A DNA stretch of 64,000 nucleotides from Venturia oleaginea (taxonomy: Eukaryota > Ascomycota > Dothideomycetes > Venturiales > Venturiaceae). Position numbers and translations under genes: made by a program. Shown piece by piece: positions 43,923 to 57,717 of the stretch. The notes beneath the pieces are model-generated. The model worked only from the letters and a program-made list of their open reading frames with translations, did no database searches and was not told where the DNA came from. The number at the start of each line of letters is the position of its first letter. Position 1 is the first letter of the stretch. The stretch spans positions 124,001 through 188,000 of the forward strand of contig JABMLP010000025.1 in the NCBI GenBank assembly GCA_013176395.1, in the 5' to 3' direction.

Positions 43923-46307
43923 TCACTCGAACATAACTTCGTGCTCAAATTCCGAGAACGCATTTTGCTCTTTCGTCCCCTTCTCACGTTTACTCCTCGG
44001 CAACGACTTCTTCAAGCCTTTGGTCTTCAACTCCTTGATCCCCTGACTTCCTTCCTCTACGTCTTTGTTCCACGCCTTTGGTTCGCCGAGGCCGAGCTCT
44101 CTTCTCAGATCCTTGTAAGGATTCATTGTTGGTGAACCTCTCGAGTCTTGCTCTGGGCCTCTGGCTCTCCTGGTGTAAATACCACCTCTCATACTAGATG
44201 GCTTGACACCAGACCTTCTCATCCTCGCCTCTGATCTCTCTGCCTGTTTCTTCGCCGCACGTCGGTCTACTTTGACACCCTCTCGCCTGGCCAACATCTC
44301 CTGTTCAAGAAATTGGCTCTCACTTCGCCAGCCCTCGGTACTGGTGAGCTTCGAAACAAGCGACTGCCATTTGCTCGTCCGCGCAGCATATTCCTCTTTT
44401 TGGTCGTCCCGCAGCAAGCCCGCATTCTTGAACCTGTCGTATCCGCTCAGCATACGGTTCAATAAAGTCACCACCTGAACGCAGGTCTCACTATCTCCCG
44501 TCCTGGCAATGGCCATCAAGTCAATGTTTTGTGGACCCAAGCGTTCAATGGCTGCATGTACATCTTCGATGTAAGGACTCTTCTGAGCAATTTCCATCCA
44601 CATGTTGCATGCATTGAGATCCAATTGAGGCAGTCGAGCTTGCATGAGATCCATCACGTCGCTAGCATTTTTCATCACCCTTGAGGATCCTTGATCCCGT
44701 AGGCAGGTACTTAGTGCAAGACGAAATGTTTTGTGATGTGGCTCACAATACTTCATCTCGCGAACAAGCTGTACAGCTTGGGAGCTTGCCTTAGCTTGCC
44801 GCATAACGCGAAGGTATGCGTGGTAGTTTTCGTCGTCAGGCTGCATCGCCAGACCTTGGGGATCGGTGAAAATTTTCCAGTACTGGTCGGCGGCATCTTT
44901 GAGATGCAGCTTTAGCGCAGCATATAAAAGCAAAGAAAGCGTGTTTCTGGAAGGTTTCACATATTGAAGCGACGCGCTTTTACTCCCCCGGAGCCTGGCC
45001 CGTTGTAATGATATGCTCTGAGGGACAGGGTTGAATTCTCCACCAGCATCGAGACCTTCATCACCAATAGGGTTGGGTGCCAGTTGCGAAAGGTGTGGAG
45101 GTATCGCTTTCCCTTTGGAGTCAACTTTGGCGCTAGTTCGTAGATGAGGTGCTTGACGCCAGATATTTGTCGTCTGCTCAACGAGAGAGAATACATCGTC
45201 CCAATCTTGTGATCGGGAGCCCATGAGCAATACTCGCCCCATGGCACAGAACAGAGCTTCGTCAATGATGATCTTTCCCTGATACCATTTACTAGCAACA
45301 TCCTCCCATATCTGTCGTGCCTGCAACACTACCTGATCTTGAAATTCGACCACCTGCTGGTTGGGCCGTAGATTTGCAGGTTGATGTTCTGCACTGTGCC
45401 GCAGGGCATTCAGAATGGTTGTGTATGTGGTGGCGTCCGCCTGCTGTGGCCCATCTTCTGGTATAGTGCCTGCAATAGCCCACATTGCGTCCATATCTCC
45501 CTTCCGTGCGCATACCATCAAGGCCGAGTTTGTGTGTATTATGCCTGGTCGGACACGAGAAGTCGGACCAGTCATCGAATTGAAAATGGAAACAGCTGTC
45601 GGGACAGCGTTGAATGATTTAGTCTTGGAAAGGCCCCTCAGTATGATAGAGTACGTGAAGGCATCAGGGAATTGTGCTCGTTTTTTCATCTGTATAACGC
45701 AAAGCCTATTAGCTAGATATCCCTGATGATTATATACTTAACATACCTCATTGTACACTTTCATGGCGTCCGTGGCTCTTTCACGAGCCAGTAGATATTG
45801 TATAATGCGATTCCAACAAATCGCGACCTGTCCTTCCTTACTGGCCATTCGGACCAATTCCAAGGCTTTAAACTCGTTTCCCTCGTCCAGCAATGCACTG
45901 ATACGCTCCAACAACTTCGAACGATCCTTCAGCCATGGCAGTTCTCTTTTCAAGTGGTTGTGAACACTACTCCGCTCTATGTCGAATATGGGATTCGAGT
46001 TTTGTAACACCATTCCTGACGATTCAGATCTTTGGCCCCGATTTCGTTCCTGTCTTTCTCTGGATCCTGAAGTGTCGAAGAAGGCCTCTTGAATAGGGGT
46101 TCGTACATCATGAGTAGAAACATTGTAGGAGCGAGTCCTCACGGTCCTGTTTGGAGGTTTGAGTTGAGAGACTGGCGCCATTGGTCCATCGCGGCAGATG
46201 GCACGAAGAAGACGCCAGGAGCATGCATGACAGTCTGTCATCGGGTCCAGTGCAAAGTTGCTATTGTAGGATATGCTTGTTAATGCCATCTCGAACTTCG
46301 GGTTCAC
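43923..46307 (-). CDS. Pentatricopeptide-repeat protein, probably mitochondrial
   Basis: Exon 1 (46307-45747) and exon 2 (45689-43923) are separated by a 57-nt intron (GTATGT...ATACAG) and give about 775 aa. The ATG at 46307 or at 46289 could be the start; both precede an Arg/Ser-rich stretch suited to mitochondrial import. PPR-like helical pairs are visible: CWNRIIQYLLARERATDAMK, PDAFTYSIILRGLSKTKSFN, IIHTNSALMVCARKGDMDAM and DATTYTTILNAL. The C-terminal 150 residues are strongly basic (RREGVKVDRRAAKKQAERSE). Such proteins bind organellar RNA, acting in mRNA stability, translation or the small mitoribosomal subunit. The exact target cannot be told from sequence. Confidence 0.85.
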
Positions 46308-48060
46308 AGAAAAGCGAGAGCACGTGACACTATCACTGACAATTTGTCAAGAATGGCAAATTAAAAGTTAGATCAGAGGGTGGTATCATATTAATGATAT
46401 GATGGCTAAAGATCGCAAAGATCTTCGCGAGTATTCTCTAGAATAAATTATACACGCCAGTAGATTGCATAGTGCACGATGAATTCCTGACACAATTCCC
46501 TTTGCTCCATAACTCAACCACGATCTTTACCCCAGCCAGATGCAACAGCATTTGAGAATGCCATATACGCCAGGATCAAGAGAAGAGCACGCGAAATGTG
46601 ATTGAGGAGATCATCTGATAAACTTCTCATCTGTCCCACCGGCTGTGACAGTGGACGACACCGATGCAGTGGAATTATGTCGATGCGGCGACGACAATCG
46701 CCCTGATCATTCAGCAAACCCTGCCGCCACGGCCAACGGGAGCGGGAACCAGTATAACCATCGGAAGAATGTCACTGGCCTCGCGCAAGAGGCACATAGC
46801 TTTCGTACATGGAATGAACCCCATCCCAAGAAACAATCCCCATCTCGATCGGTTGCCCCGATTCAGCTTCACCACATCATCCAGCCAAGGCGCCTAACAA
46901 AGCACCCCGGACAAGGAACATTTTACTGCCACAGCCAGTCGATCTCAGATGAGATCTTGACAGCCGAGGGGGCTTGTTACGACAACGGTTCATCAAGGTT
47001 GTGATTTGCCCCCTCGCCTCGAAGATCAGCATCTCTTGGTTACAAAAGCCGTTGTTCGTACTACACTGTTGCCGGAAGATAAGTAGTACAATGATCGGAG
47101 TTTCTCCATGGCCATTGGACTTGACGACAGACGATGGCTACCCACCTCAGTATTCCCAGTCGTCTGGGCGATCTATGGTTCATACAAGCTCATGTGCTTC
47201 TGCAGACCTGAAATGCTGTGCTACGTACGTAACTTGGGGTTTCGCTAGGGTTGACGGTGGCGGTCGAAGCTCCCGAAGCTCCCTTTGCCCTTCAAGCAAT
47301 GGATATTCTTTCCTCATCTTAGCAAGATTTTTCTGTAACACCCTCGTGAACCACGGATTGAGACAACACATTCCCTTGGAACATACAGCCTTGTGCAATG
47401 GCAGGTTGGAAATTTTCGCCTCCCAACTTCGAAAAAATGATTCCCTACTCCAAACTATTCAAACCCCAATAACAAACACCAAACGATTCGACATCCAAGA
47501 TCCGCAAAATCATCCTCTTCATCAGACCCCACAATCTGCCATCCCACCAACCGAACCCGCGCCCAAGTGGCCCAACGCCTAAGCCCAAACGGCCCCGCCT
47601 TGTTTGGCAGGTTACACAGCAGCAGCGCCAAAAAAAACGCTGTGCCAAGCCCTGTGTACATAACCGCTTGCAAAGCAGGTTCCGTCGGTCCATTCCCTCC
47701 CCCTGAAGAAAAAGGCACAGGGTAAGAAAGAAAAAAAAGACCTGTCTTCTGCATATTCCCGTCCCACCTCAAAAGTAACCTCATTACAAAAGTCACAATG
47801 AACAAAAAATTTGCAAATGCGATGTTGTAGTATCTAGCGTCCGTTTTCACGGATTTCGCGACGATCTACCTTCCCCGTTCAGTCAAAGAAGTGGGCGAGA
47901 AGACAAAAACTACCGGGAAATAAATTGGAAACCCCCCAGATCTCGCGCCAGATCTCGCGCCAAAAAAGGTGAGATCTAAGATGGGAATGTATGACCTAGT
48001 CACATACTAGCAAGGTGCGCTACACAGTCGCCTCACACTACCTAAGTAGAGGAGGATGAT

Positions 48061-48081
48061 GGGGGAGGGGGAGGGGGAGGG
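48061..48081 (+). repeat. G-run tract, G-quadruplex candidate
   Basis: Four G-runs of three to five separated by single A residues on the + strand, followed by GGTGG. This meets the usual G3+N1-7 pattern for an intramolecular quadruplex. Confidence 0.7.
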
Positions 48082-48162
48082 TGGACAGCGGGCGGCCCAA
48101 TCTACATAGGGCTGACTGTTTGGGCCATTTAGTTAAGGTAGCTACCAGCTAGCAAGCAAGAA

Positions 48163-48186
48163 CAAGGCAAGGCAAGGCAAGGCAAG
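48163..48186 (+). repeat. GGCAA pentanucleotide repeat
   Basis: About five tandem copies of AAGGC. Confidence 0.8.
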
Positions 48187-49466
48187 CCTTAGTCCGCGAA
48201 GCGAAAAAGAGCAGCAGAAGCCTTAGCGACGACCCAAGTACCAGGTCCAACGCAAAAACGTAGTTCGTCGCTTGATGGACCTGGACTTTAAAATGCATCC
48301 ATGTAAACTTTGAAGCAATCGCCTCTGATCAGCCGCGACTAGTGCAAAATAAAAATACTCCCTTCTCCAAGTCTCAACAACAACTACAACGACTATCATG
48401 TGCATGTCACGACCAAAAATCTTCACGCCAGGAAAGAAAGAAAGAATGAAAGAAAAGGGTCCAGAGTATATAACGAATCCTTGCCGATCCGCACCTTCAT
48501 CGTCCACATCACAAACGACACGTCCTTTGTGTCCAGATGTGTGTGTAGTGCACTATACGAGGCCACCAACCACCATCAACCACCACCACCCACAACCACA
48601 AAAAACGATTCGTCGTCAACTCAAGACATCGGAAAAGTCCCATGCAAAGAGAGGCGCAACAGTGGCACAGCACAAACCGGACCTTTTGACCGTCGCCGCG
48701 AATCACGATCGCGGTTCTGGTCAGACGGCAATGGGCAGCAATGCCACGCCGAAGCGTCGCACACGGTGACAACGCGTGCGGACATGCAGTCCTCGAGGTC
48801 CATTCGCCCAACACGATAAGACAATACATTCCCGATGTACCGGGGATGAAACCCGCCCAGAGGAGACGTGTGCAAGATGTGACGATGCTGCGGACCAACG
48901 TACAAAGTGAGGGTATGGTATTGTACACTACGTAGCAGGGCAGAACGCGGGGAAATCTCCAGTACCTCGTTCTCTGCCCAATGAAAATCCCAGAACGCAG
49001 AAGCCCTTGGGCCTGGCGCAAGGCAAGAGCCAAATTGTTGCAGCGCGCCGTGCTAATGCTTTTCTAAGAAAAAGGCGCAACGAAGGACGAAGGGTGGAAG
49101 AGGCAGGAATTAATGATCGCCAACTTCCTTGTGAAAGAACGCTGTACTGGTAGAACATGGAGAAGAAAGCCCGCGGGCATGAGATAAGCCGGCCGTGCCC
49201 ACAAAAGGAAACGGTCGTCGAATCGTGATATCGGCCGTCACCAACCCGTATTGACCATTTCAAATAAACACCATGTAACTGGCTTCGTGAAGCCCCAACC
49301 GCCCGGAAAATGCAAAAATAAGCACCAAGCATGCATACGAAATGATCATCGTGTTTAAAGCCGAGAAAAAACCGCCTATGCCCGCTGACTGTGAAAAGAC
49401 GTGATGTTCGATGTCGATCAATCTATTGCTGGAAGTTCGTGAACTTTTCGTCTTCTGTGGAACCTG

Positions 49467-51096
49467 TCAGCTTGACCTGTCATCGGAATGTGGGGAGGGC
49501 TGACAACGTTGTTGGTAGACTTGGCTCGTCGGCGCGTACGGGGATTGAGGGTAACTGCTGCCAGTGTTATTGCCATTGGTGTATAGCTGAGTGCTGGCGG
49601 TGGCATACTGCCCCATGCCCTCCATCGCTGGGCTCGGCTGGCCATACTGTGGCTGCGACTGTCCACCTGCCCCAGATTGATAGCCGATCGGTGGCAGTTG
49701 AGGTCCGCCCATGGAGGGAGGAGGTCCTAGAGGTGTTCTCATGTTGCCATATACGGGAGTGCTTTGGTCATGTTGCTCGGTGGGTGCGCGCCCTTCGGAC
49801 TGGCGTTGTCTTTCGTCTTCAGCTTTGCGCGCCTGCTCTTCTTCCTTCTTCTTGGCTTTCCATTCTTTCCGAATTTCTTTGAATTCTATTGATGACCAAT
49901 GTTAGCGAAGTATTCCTTAGTGCCATATCTTGACAAGCGCCATCTGGTGAGCCGGACTAGGTTTACAATGCTAGTTCCCGCGACCCCATAACCAAAGCCA
50001 CGCCAACGCGACCACGCGATCAATGAATAAAACCCAATCAATCGCGGGTCACATTCAGGTCGTCACAGAAAAGATATCAAGACATGGATCAACGCGCAAT
50101 CCCGTAACCATGCATTTTCTTACCTTCTGGAGTACGCTTCGAACCGTGCGACTGCATCGTAACGTGAGCGTTCAAATGGTTAAGTGTTCCGTAAGCTTTT
50201 TCACAACCGTTCCAACCACATTTGTACATGCGTTCGATTTCTTCGTATCGCCGACGTGGGCGCTTGTGCTGTTGTGCGCCTGGAATCGGGACAAATGAGT
50301 AGACGGTCGAGAGAGGGTGCCCGCCCTGCAGATAGTTAGTAAATCGTAACAGAAAAACGCGTAACCAAGCGCCTACCGTCGGCGGTCGCTGAACAGGCGA
50401 AACCATGGCTGGCGTGGGCGGGCCTGTACTTGCCGAATGGCCACCATAGTGTGGCATATGAGGCGAAGGTTGTTGATACTGGCCTGGACTCGCCCAGTCT
50501 GGTCGGCCGTATACGCCAGGGTGAGCTGCTGGGTAATGCGACATTTCGTGTTGCTGATGGTATGGAGAGTATTGGTGTTGAGGAGGATAAGTTGGACTCG
50601 CGGCGGCAATCGAGGGATCTATAGGAACATCGGCGTCAGATCTCATGTTATTGCCATTGTGGCTACTGGAATGGCCATCTGGCCCAGATTGAGACGGACT
50701 TTGAGCTTGCGCCATACCTCCTACAGGAGCACCTTGGCCTGCTGGAGTATAGTGTTGCTGACGCTGAATGTATTCTGGAAACGAGCCTGATCGTGCGGAC
50801 GATGGCGGTATTCCGTATTCTGAGGTAGGAGTCGCGGAGGACGAGAAGTTCGCGCCTCTCGGATCTTGTCCTTGAGGGTATTGAGCAGCAGATGCTTGAT
50901 CTGCAGAGTTGTCTTCAGAATGTTGTTCGCGGTAGGCGGTGAATGGTGTGCTCAAACCTGACTGCGGATACTCCGTCTGTCTACCGTCCATATGCTGTGT
51001 ATGCTGCCCGTTCCGCAGGTGAAAGGCGAGCTTTGCACCTGGTGATGATGGACTGGTGGGTTGCGCAGGGACTGGAGAAGCGTAGCCAGTGGACAT
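49467..51096 (-). CDS. CON7: Con7-like C2H2 zinc-finger transcription factor
   Basis: Exons 51096-50377, 50325-50124 and 49885-49467 give 446 aa. The N-terminus (MSTGYASPVPAQPTSPSSPG) and the Gln/Pro/Ser/Tyr-rich first 250 residues are typical. The DNA-binding core RPRRRYEEIERMYKCGWNGC continues with a CX4CX12HX5H finger and the conserved helix KEIRKEWKAKKKEEEQ just after. In Magnaporthe, Con7 is needed for conidium shape, appressorium formation and virulence; that role is known for the relative, not shown here. The first intron (50326-50376) is 51 nt with no stop codon and a TACTAAC branch site, so retention would insert 17 residues. The second is 238 nt. The ATG at 51096 was chosen over a non-ATG codon upstream in the same frame. 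Confidence 0.92.
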
Positions 51097-54000
51097 ATCA
51101 CGCTTTAGCAACAACCGCGAATAGGTGGTTCTTGTTGTATAGGGCTAAAGACGTCGAGCTAAGTAGGAATGGCGGAGAACGGACCGCGGGAATCCCAGGA
51201 CCAGATTCACAGATCGAGCAATCCGAATGACGGATGAGGACTTGTCAGGATTGGTAGCGCGCAGGAGGCAATTAGGGACGGGTGATGTGCGAGACGGATC
51301 CTCTCTAGATGCGTTCGTGAAAAGGACCGGCGTCGGCAGAATTAGGCCGGCCTGATAACAAGGGGATTGGCTGGACCGAACGAACGAAAGGAAGATTTGG
51401 GAGAGAAGAATAGTCGGGGCCTTTTTTCTCAGAGTCAGAGTAGCGCGTGCACTCTGTTTGGTATGAAGGGTGCGAGTACGACCTGCTGAAAAAGGTCGCA
51501 CGAATAAAATTGGGGCAATTGAAAGTCACTGAGGATCCACGGCTAGCAGCAAGTGACCGACGGGGGGACGATGATGGAGTAGCGTGGCGCGCATGCCCTG
51601 GAAATAGTGGTACTGGTGTGAAGAGAGCTCAAGGACCACCTGGCGAGCTTTGCGGACGAGTTGGGTAATGACGCCGATGCAGCCAGATCGAGTTCGCCGA
51701 GCCGCTGCGATGGTGGAGAAGGCGCGTCGAATTTCTATTCAGGCTTTTGGGACGGCTGGGCTAGGTTAGCGTTGGAATGCTGGAAAGCACAGATGTTGGT
51801 TTAAAGTACCAGGGTTCAAGGGCTGTGAACTTGCGTCGAGGTCTAGAGGACGAAAGGGAGTGGCGCAGAACTCTTCTATGCGATGATAGACCCGCAGTTG
51901 AGAAAAGCACTGACCCAATGAGCGTGCTCGGTTGAATGTCTTCAAGGATTCAAAAGGGCCGATTCCGAGCGCCTCCTTGATGCGCAGCAAATTGCGCAGG
52001 GATTTGCCTTTGTGGGAGCAGACGGCAACGGATTGAAGCTTAGGGACTTTCGGGTGGGAAAGGAGTGATGTCCGCGGGCGTGTTCAGCGGATGAGTGTCG
52101 TCTTGGGAGCTTGTTGCGATAGCTGCAAGGCTCGAATGAACACGACAAATTAATGGTTGCTATCGCTGATATTCTCCTTTTTGCAACTGACGCTGATGGT
52201 GACAGGTGGAGGTGGAGGGGGTTGATCTTAGCTGCAACGGATACGCAATACTGCTCGAGTCGTAGTGCCGGGTAAGTGAGAGGCGAGATGACGGTTCGCG
52301 GTCGTAGTCTGTGTCAGAGCTGACAAGTCGCAGCGAGTATTCGGGCCTGTTGAAGTGATGTTCCACTCTGTTGACGACTGTGTTGCATGCAGAGATCAGT
52401 AGACAGTCGGGGCACGTGTGTTCTGCCGAGAGAGTCTGAGGAGATAGTGGTAGGCAGGTGAGACGCGTTCTGGGCGTTTCAGGCGCGAAGAGAAAAGCTT
52501 CTGTGGAGGAGTGTCGAAGAAGATTTCGAGACTGCGATTGGTGGCGGTCCTTTGGCAGAGGCTTAGCAGTCGCGGTGTTGCGCGCGCTGGGATGCGACAC
52601 GTTTGGAAGGTTACCCTTTGCTGTCTGCTGGGTACTCGAACGTCGTACAGAAGGCCTTCGCAGTAGTGTTGAGGCCGCAGTGTGATTGTGAGGTTTGGGC
52701 ACTCGAGACGGTGACCAGGCCAGCACGAGTTAGTGAGGGCGGACTAGACGCTGCGCTTGCGCTCGAAGCAGCAAAGTCGACTCCAGAGATGCGGGCGAGT
52801 CGGTGGGTGAGGCTGAAAATTAGTGCGTAGCAAAGGAGATGCCGCTAAAAAGTGAGCCAACGAGACTGAGCTTGTAACCTTTCTTCAACGTCGTATCGGC
52901 CGGTTTTCAACAACGAGGAAGGTGGGATGAGTGGGCGAGGCTGTGAGGCAGCAGCGACGGGCGATGGGCGCGGAATCGGATGGGAATTCAAGGAGAAAGC
53001 CCGAGATTCTCACCGGGATGGAGAAAAGAGGAGCTGAGAGCTGCTGCGCGTGCAAAGAGATGCTGATTGCGACCGGGCCGAATAGCTGCGGAGCGTGTGG
53101 GTGGTGTTGACTGCTGCAATTATGCCTGTGTGCGTCTCGTCTGGTGGAAGAGCCAGTGGAGGAGCCAGTGGAGGAACCAGTGGAGGAGCCAGTGGAGGCG
53201 CCCGTCAAGGAGCCAGTCGAGACAGCCCGTCTTACTTCACGATACCTTGCCCACGTCAAACTCAGAGATTTCCCAAGCCACTCCGAATCTTCATCTTCCT
53301 TCACAACTATCCTGACGAGCTCGTCCTCTCCGTTCCCTCCACGGCTCGAGGAACACGACCATGCCCGTGGGAAACGACGTGTCAAACTCGGATCAAATAT
53401 GCTCACTCTTCCAACATCATGCGACTCTCCCGAGCACACCGCAGACTGCCTTCAAAGGGCCAAGGCCTGCATCTTCTCCATCCCAAGTCATGCGTCCTCG
53501 CTACATCAAGGCCATCATCTGCTATTCGAGTATCATCTCTCTGCACCTCGTACACCTTGTTCCCCCTTTCTCGGCTCTCCTCCCCCTTCTCTCGTCATCA
53601 CACCCCCCGAACTGCTTCACTCACTGTCCTCATGTTCACAGTGACCGTTGCGAATATTATTCAGCATACACAAGGAATAATGCAGCTTCTCGCGGCAAGA
53701 CAGGCTGCCGGAGAAAGTCTCCTCCAGGTGCAGGCCGAACCGGACACTGGATGCATGGGCCTGAGCGAGGGGTGTCCTTGGGTTTCCAAAATCGCTGACG
53801 CGTTCCGATTAGGACTAGGATCCGACTTCCAGCCACCCACGCTGCATACCCTCTGTGGCAGGTCCGCGGTACGCCCAAGAAATGACAAGTGACAGGTCAC
53901 AGGAGAGTTGGAGAATCTGCTTGTGTTGTGTACGCTCCACCTAAATCTTGCTTTTCCCACGATGCTGGCTGTAACGACGTTGATGCGGCGTATTGGCCGC

Positions 54001-57000
54001 TCAGACGATTGTCCACAAAATTCAAATTGTGCGCCACGTTGTACCCAGAATTCTTCTGGAATCCTCAAGATGTGCTGTCGTACTGACCCCACGAGTCGTA
54101 ACTTTACGAATCATGGCTGTCGTGGAGTAGATTCTGCCATGTTACCATCACCTTATGCTTCGTACTCGTTTATCATTCGTGAACTCATTACTTCCAGTGG
54201 TGCTGCAAAATCTGTATATATCCCCGACCAAGTCATTGTCTCATCCTCTGCGCCCAGAGAAGGACAATACCCGATCTTTCTCTTATCTGGGGACTTGCAC
54301 GATTTCATGGCGATCAACAGTTTGTTTGTATCATACCGCAACGCCTTCGGAATACTGTAATAGATAGTATAACGCCGAGCACCGAATCAGATTGTTAGAC
54401 GCAGCTCACAGTATTTTCCTTTTCCGATTCTTCGTCCATGTCTTAGGTCTAGCGCTGCTCAGCCACACGCTGCAACTGAGCAGCAGTTCCCCTGAAGAAG
54501 AGAAGGTCGTTGTTGCATCCAGCCAATCAACTAACCAGGATCATTCCTATTACTGCGGGCGTGCAATGATTCTGCCTGAAAGCTGTCCTTGGACATTACC
54601 TCGCCGATCCTCATGGAAGAAACAGGGATACCTGTCCATGAACGGGTCTGCAGATACGAGATGGACAGGCACTGTGAGCATCAATAAAACTTGCACACCC
54701 GACGCTTCCGAGTTGATGTTCTCCTCAGGAAACCATTGCTGAGTTGTCGTAAATGGGTGTAGTAGAAGCGCATCTCCGCATGCGAGTGCACACTAACCCA
54801 TCACGAGCCTCGCGGCGATCTGCTTGACTGGTATTTCGGGCCGTTTGAGATGATTGCCAGCATCGGATTTGCACAATTCGATTCAAGGTTTGAATATCGA
54901 TCCTGGGGCAGATCTCATCGTCCTCGTTCTGGAATCTCCTAAGCACATGCATGTCCACAACTTGATTGCATATGAAATCGAAATCTTGACATTGACTTGC
55001 TCGCCTTTGTCAGCTGCCGAATCGGTACCCCGTAGACCACCACCATGTTCTAGAACCTCGGACTCACGACAGTTGGTACCGGTCGGCGGCGGTGACCGTA
55101 AAGCCCTGTGAGAAACTCTTGCCGCTGCCCCCATGTTGAAGGCTCGAGCACTGAATAACGAATGGGAGTATCGAGCATAAGCACAATCCAGAGCCCACTA
55201 AGTCACATGCCACCTGCGTCAATCCATCTTCCCATTACCAAATTCTGACACCATCTCAACGTGGACCTTGGACCTAGACTTCTGCCATTTGATATTTGTG
55301 ATCTGACGCGGAATGCTGTCTGAATCCTCATCTTCTGCCAGATGATCGTTATCGCCGCTCCGAGGTAGAAGACATTCGCAAACCTCTGATCAACAAAGTT
55401 TCAACGACTTTCCCAAAATGTGCAGTCAAGACTCCAAGCCTCGCCCCAAGAAGTAATACTTGCCGAGACAGTTCTAGCTCCGTCACGTCCCCAATAATCG
55501 AGACGATCAAGTAACTTCGTCGATCAAAAGCATTCGCATCTTCCACGACCCAGATTCCCGGATGCGTCTAACCATCCTCATCCCACTAGTCCTCTATCAA
55601 GTAACCCTCCAGCGCCCACGCCTTGTCTTCTCCCCTAACCCCTACACAGCACAGCTTCAAAGTCACAAGATACAGCACCCCAGCATGCATCTAAAACAAG
55701 AAATCACGAATCTCCCACCGACAACGGGAACTACACCTAGATCCCGTAAATAGATCATTCTTAATCATCCTTCAATGTTTCCTCACCGTAGCGTCTCACC
55801 CAGGTTCGACGCTACTCTCTATCCCATGCTAGGAGAGTCAGGATCAACATTAACCCTAGTCTACTCCATCCGCATGCCGCAGCTCCAACTCCATACTTTT
55901 TCTCCTGAAGCTCGAATCTCTTGGTTCCCCTAAATATTTCATCACGACTCCCTTCCCTCTACTCCTCGGTATTGTTATCGGTCCTTCCTCACGATATCGT
56001 TCCCATTATTGTTATTTCTTGCGGCACAGTACAACGCACCGCCATATCCCTCTCGTTAATCGTACTGAGGCAATAACAAAAACCTCGGAACAGCATTGTG
56101 CCCGCAATCGAACAGGGCCTGATCCTCCATCCTCCATTTCGAGTGCGTAATCACCGAACACATGTCTCGGGGCGAGGTCTTCTTTCCTGAGCCTGACAGA
56201 TGATTCTCGAAGAAAAAGGATTGTTGCGTATGTACCTTGCTTGCTCGCATCGCTTTGTCCTGCCCTGTACATCACGCCATGTGTTCAATCTTGACCGACA
56301 CCTGGGATGCAACGTGGGAAGGGTCACGGTCTTCTCTCACCGCTGTAATTACAAATAACCAGTCCCTTGAAAGGCTGAGTCGCAGAATTCTTAGACTGGG
56401 CATGTCCGCTCATATCATGAATACGGCTGCAAACATCCGAAATCAACCAGCAACCGGGTACCGGGTACCAGGGGCATTTTCGGCATACCCGCTCAGCTTT
56501 TCACGAAGCGACAACATGAGCCGTGGTGGGCGATTTTCTTGGGATTGGTCTGGAAAGATGTTCTGGGACATCATGGTAGGTGAACAATTACAAATTCAGA
56601 CAATTATTCTGTATTCCAGCACGACTTCAGTCTCACGAAAGGGACAACTGACGAGTGTTTCATTGCATGCTACACACACAAACATTCCATCCATCATCAG
56701 GCCTCCGCGTTCCGCAATCTCACCCCCCTCCAAACTAAATAATACAAAGTGGGACGACCCCCATCCTCGTCCTGACCCCTCATTCATCTCCTTCAAAAAT
56801 CCAGATGACCCAGTCCCTCGCATTTCTGTCACGACATCGAGACGGTATCAACCCCGGACGAAATCATGGTTCACGACACCGACCCACGTGGGGATCATCA
56901 AGTCGGACAACGGACCGTGCCGCAACCACGTCGTACGATGTCGAGTGCCACGAAGGGATCTCTAATCTTGTGCACTTCTTTGTGTAGTATGTAGTCGCGT

Positions 57001-57717
57001 TTGTCAGGCTATCTATCTAGCCTGTCTTGGTTGGAGTTCATTTATTTTATCAGCCTTGCGCTAGTTTGGTTGTGTGGTCCATGTTTGTGTGGTTTTTTTG
57101 GTGCTTTTGTTGATTTAGCGGTGGGAGAAATTGTTGGATAGGGGGTTGTGTACTGCTTTTAGAATGGCAATGGAGATTCTACTTCGTTTTGGCTATACTG
57201 ATTCTCGTTAGCGTATTTATAACGTCTTCAACTTACGTAACAATCACTATTCACCGATGCTTCAGAGCAAAGATAGGTGACTTTCTCCTATGTTACAATA
57301 CCACAGCCAACTACTCGAATATTCTTCCATCAATCACCAAGAGACAAAGCTCACCATGGGAACAAACCAAAGAATCCCCCAAAATCCCAAAATGAAACTT
57401 AAACAAAATATCGTCCAATTTTCTCATCCTTCAAAATCTAAATTCCAGTTCAAGACACGAAAATCCATAGAAACATTTTTCTCGCTATCCTTATTCTCCT
57501 CCTACAAGTAGCGGTAAAAGGCTTCTTTGCATATTATATCAATTTCTCCAAACACCCCCACGGAACAAACAAGGTGGCGTACCAACGAGCTTAGTATCAA
57601 ACTAGGAAAATATAAGCATCTACTAGTCGAAGAACAAGGGAAAATATAAGTACGTATTCGGAATACTACAACCATAGTTAACTCTTACTACTTCCTAGAA
57701 TTTAACCTTAATAGATA
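51097..57717. other. Long gene-poor region upstream of the Con7-like gene
   Basis: About 6.6 kb without a supported gene. Bases 51100-53050 probably hold the promoter and long 5' UTR of the Con7-like gene. A 12-bp minisatellite lies at 53146-53221. Open frames such as 52726-52160 (-), 53144-53644 (+), 54392-54742 (+) and 56237-56965 (+) have compositional bias but no domain, start context or splice logic that I trust. Confidence 0.4.
53146..53221 (+). repeat. 12-bp minisatellite
   Basis: About six copies of a GGAGCCAGTGGA-like unit, the last diverged. In one + frame it encodes repeats of EEPV; in the minus frame it encodes SSTGSSTG-type repeats. No surrounding gene is confirmed. Confidence 0.75.

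Larger units (their letters stand above)
46308..49466. other. Intergenic region with simple repeats
   Basis: No gene is firmly supported. A minus-strand frame at 47850-47455 (131 codons, NIAFANFLFIVTFVMRLLL) has two hydrophobic stretches and could be a small membrane protein or an exon, but nothing corroborates it. Simple repeats lie at 47937-47961 (CAGATCTCGCGC twice), 48061-48081 (GGGGGA runs) and 48163-48186 (AAGGC units). The 3' UTR of the Con7-like gene is at the right end. Confidence 0.4.

Noticed and set aside
53144..53892. Overlapping open frames over the minisatellite
   Set aside because: Both strands are open because of the 12-bp repeat; neither frame has a domain or consistent codon use beyond it.
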